Of a stretch of 64,000 nt of DNA, positions 62,981 through 64,000 are shown piece by piece; within the stretch, counting starts at the first letter, position 1, and each line of letters starts with the position of its first letter. Source of the stretch: Helicoverpa zea (taxonomy: Eukaryota; Arthropoda; Insecta; Lepidoptera; Noctuidae); assembly GCF_022581195.2 (NCBI RefSeq), contig NC_061475.1, forward strand, positions 1,674,001-1,738,000. The letters run 5' to 3'. The notes under the pieces were generated by a model. The model did no database searches. It was not told the origin of the DNA and saw only the letters and a program-made list of their open reading frames with translations. The translations under genes and the position numbers were made by a program.

Positions 62981-63203
62981 GTTCGGCCATTCAGAGAATG
63001 CGTTCCTGACACGTCGCGATTGAACTGACGACGTAACTACATTCATTGATTATTGATATAATAATGTTGTTTTAATGCTCCTCAATTGTTAAAACGGTAA
63101 ACAACCAGCAAAAATATTTTTATCGTAACTGCAACGCCATTGCAAAGTTACGTCGTCAGTTCAATCGCGACGTGTCAGGAACGCATTCTCTGAATGGCCG
63201 AAC
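62981..63203. mobile_element. 223-bp TA-flanked MITE (family M2, short form)
   Basis: Same length and, by eye, the same sequence as 50019-50241, flanked by TA. The 960-bp relative is at 33070-34029. Confidence 0.9.
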
Positions 63204-63756
63204 TAGCAACATGCTCACGAAAGAAGTTTCTAATCTTTGCAATCTGCGTACAATCATCAGATAAGACAAAGTTATGTAACTAATTTAGTCCTATTTAATT
63301 TTATCCGATATTATGCAGATAATTTAGTTAAGGATTATCATAATAACATAATCAATAATAAAATAATTTTCATATTGAATAAAAAAGTAAAACGATCCTC
63401 TTTTCTAAGCATCGTCAATATAGTCACAGGACACTGGCCGTTTTACCGTGAAAAACTTGTGGATGCCATATTGCTTTTCTTTTTTTCTCATTTCTTTTTT
63501 CGTAACGAATGGCTTTGGTTTAAGTTTTTGAAGAGAAAAGGACAGTATTTTTTTATGTTTAGAATAGAACCTTCTCATGATATCTTTTTCTATTATGTTC
63601 TTAATTTTTTGTTTTTATCTGTGCAGGTTTTTGACATTGATTTAAATATGATGTAAATAAATAAAAATTGTTTTTTTTTTTATCCAGTATTTAACGGGCA
63701 ATAATTAGTACGTATATAAAATGTTGGTGCTTATTTATTACATGACATACATATAC
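63204..63756. other. AT-rich stretch, no gene supported
   Basis: The open frame 63237-63656 is rich in Phe, Asn, Ile and Lys as expected from AT-rich DNA and has no recognisable domain. Confidence 0.5.
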
Positions 63757-64000
63757 AACATGTAACTTAATTAACGCACATCCTGAAATTAGTTTGTTCA
63801 GAATCGTTTACTGAATCGATTTATATCATTTTTAATATAGGTAATTTTTTATCCCAAAAATAATTAAAACTACGGAAATTATTGTCATATTAACCCTGTA
63901 CAGTCAAAACAAATTCAAATAGACCGTAACTCAAAGTAATAAGACTTCGTGTATTGTCGGCTTTTTCCGTAGTTTCGTTATGTTGTGTCGAGTCGAGCGG
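63757..64000. mobile_element. DNA transposon-like element, family M4, cut by window end
   Basis: Begins AACATGTAACTTAATTAACG and follows 23906-24150 with only a few substitutions up to the last base of the window. Confidence 0.8.

Noticed and set aside
63237..63656. 139-codon open frame
   Set aside because: Its composition follows AT-rich DNA, with Phe/Asn/Ile/Lys runs and no domain. No exon signals or homologue were recognised.
1..64000. CRISPR arrays or prokaryotic operons
   Set aside because: No regularly spaced repeats, and gene structure is clearly eukaryotic with introns.

Overview
The window is insect nuclear DNA, most likely from a moth and probably a noctuoid. It is AT-rich, its genes are split into short exons with GT-AG introns, and it is dense in repeats typical of Lepidoptera: tRNA- and 5S-derived SINEs, Lep1/Helitron-like repeats, R1/RTE/Jockey-type LINE ends and MITEs. 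The species call is inference. No prokaryotic features, CRISPR arrays or functional rRNA/tRNA genes were seen.

Left half (1-33 kb): a tandem, same-strand cluster of juvenile hormone epoxide hydrolases (JHEH). It holds the last two exons of one copy (1416-2344), then three complete seven-exon copies at 4161-8572 (456 aa), 14114-19527 (464 aa) and 27865-33034 (462 aa). All complete copies keep the HGWP oxyanion motif, the GGDWG nucleophile and the catalytic Glu and His. The first complete copy has a signal-peptide-like N-terminus in place of a clear membrane anchor and FGHF in place of GGHF. The second has one intron displaced by 13 codons.

Middle (34.5-54.7 kb): a cluster of dual-domain C-type lectins (immulectin-like). 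Two look intact on the + strand (41942-47143, 300 aa; 51412-54671, 295 aa). Both have a signal peptide and six exons joined in phase 1, and matching TATA promoters. A third, inverted copy (36339-37943, - strand) is a pseudogene cut by a LINE with an 8-bp target duplication, frame-shifted, and lacking its first three exons and last exon. In the intact genes the second lectin domain has lost the inner cysteine pair and the usual Ca2+/sugar ligands.

Right end (56.2-57.5 kb, - strand): a bHLH transcription factor of the TAL1/SCL/Lyl type (Drosophila HLH3B), with at least one further exon upstream that I could not place. From 57.6 kb to the end I see only repeats, including a 153-bp-arm inverted repeat with identical arms and the second of two seemingly identical 223-bp MITEs.

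The three gene groups do not form one pathway: JHEH inactivates juvenile hormone, the lectins are probable immune recognition proteins, and HLH3B is developmental. I found no convincing new multi-gene system. The most noteworthy points are divergence inside the JHEH and lectin families and layered transposon insertions, several directly affecting genes.
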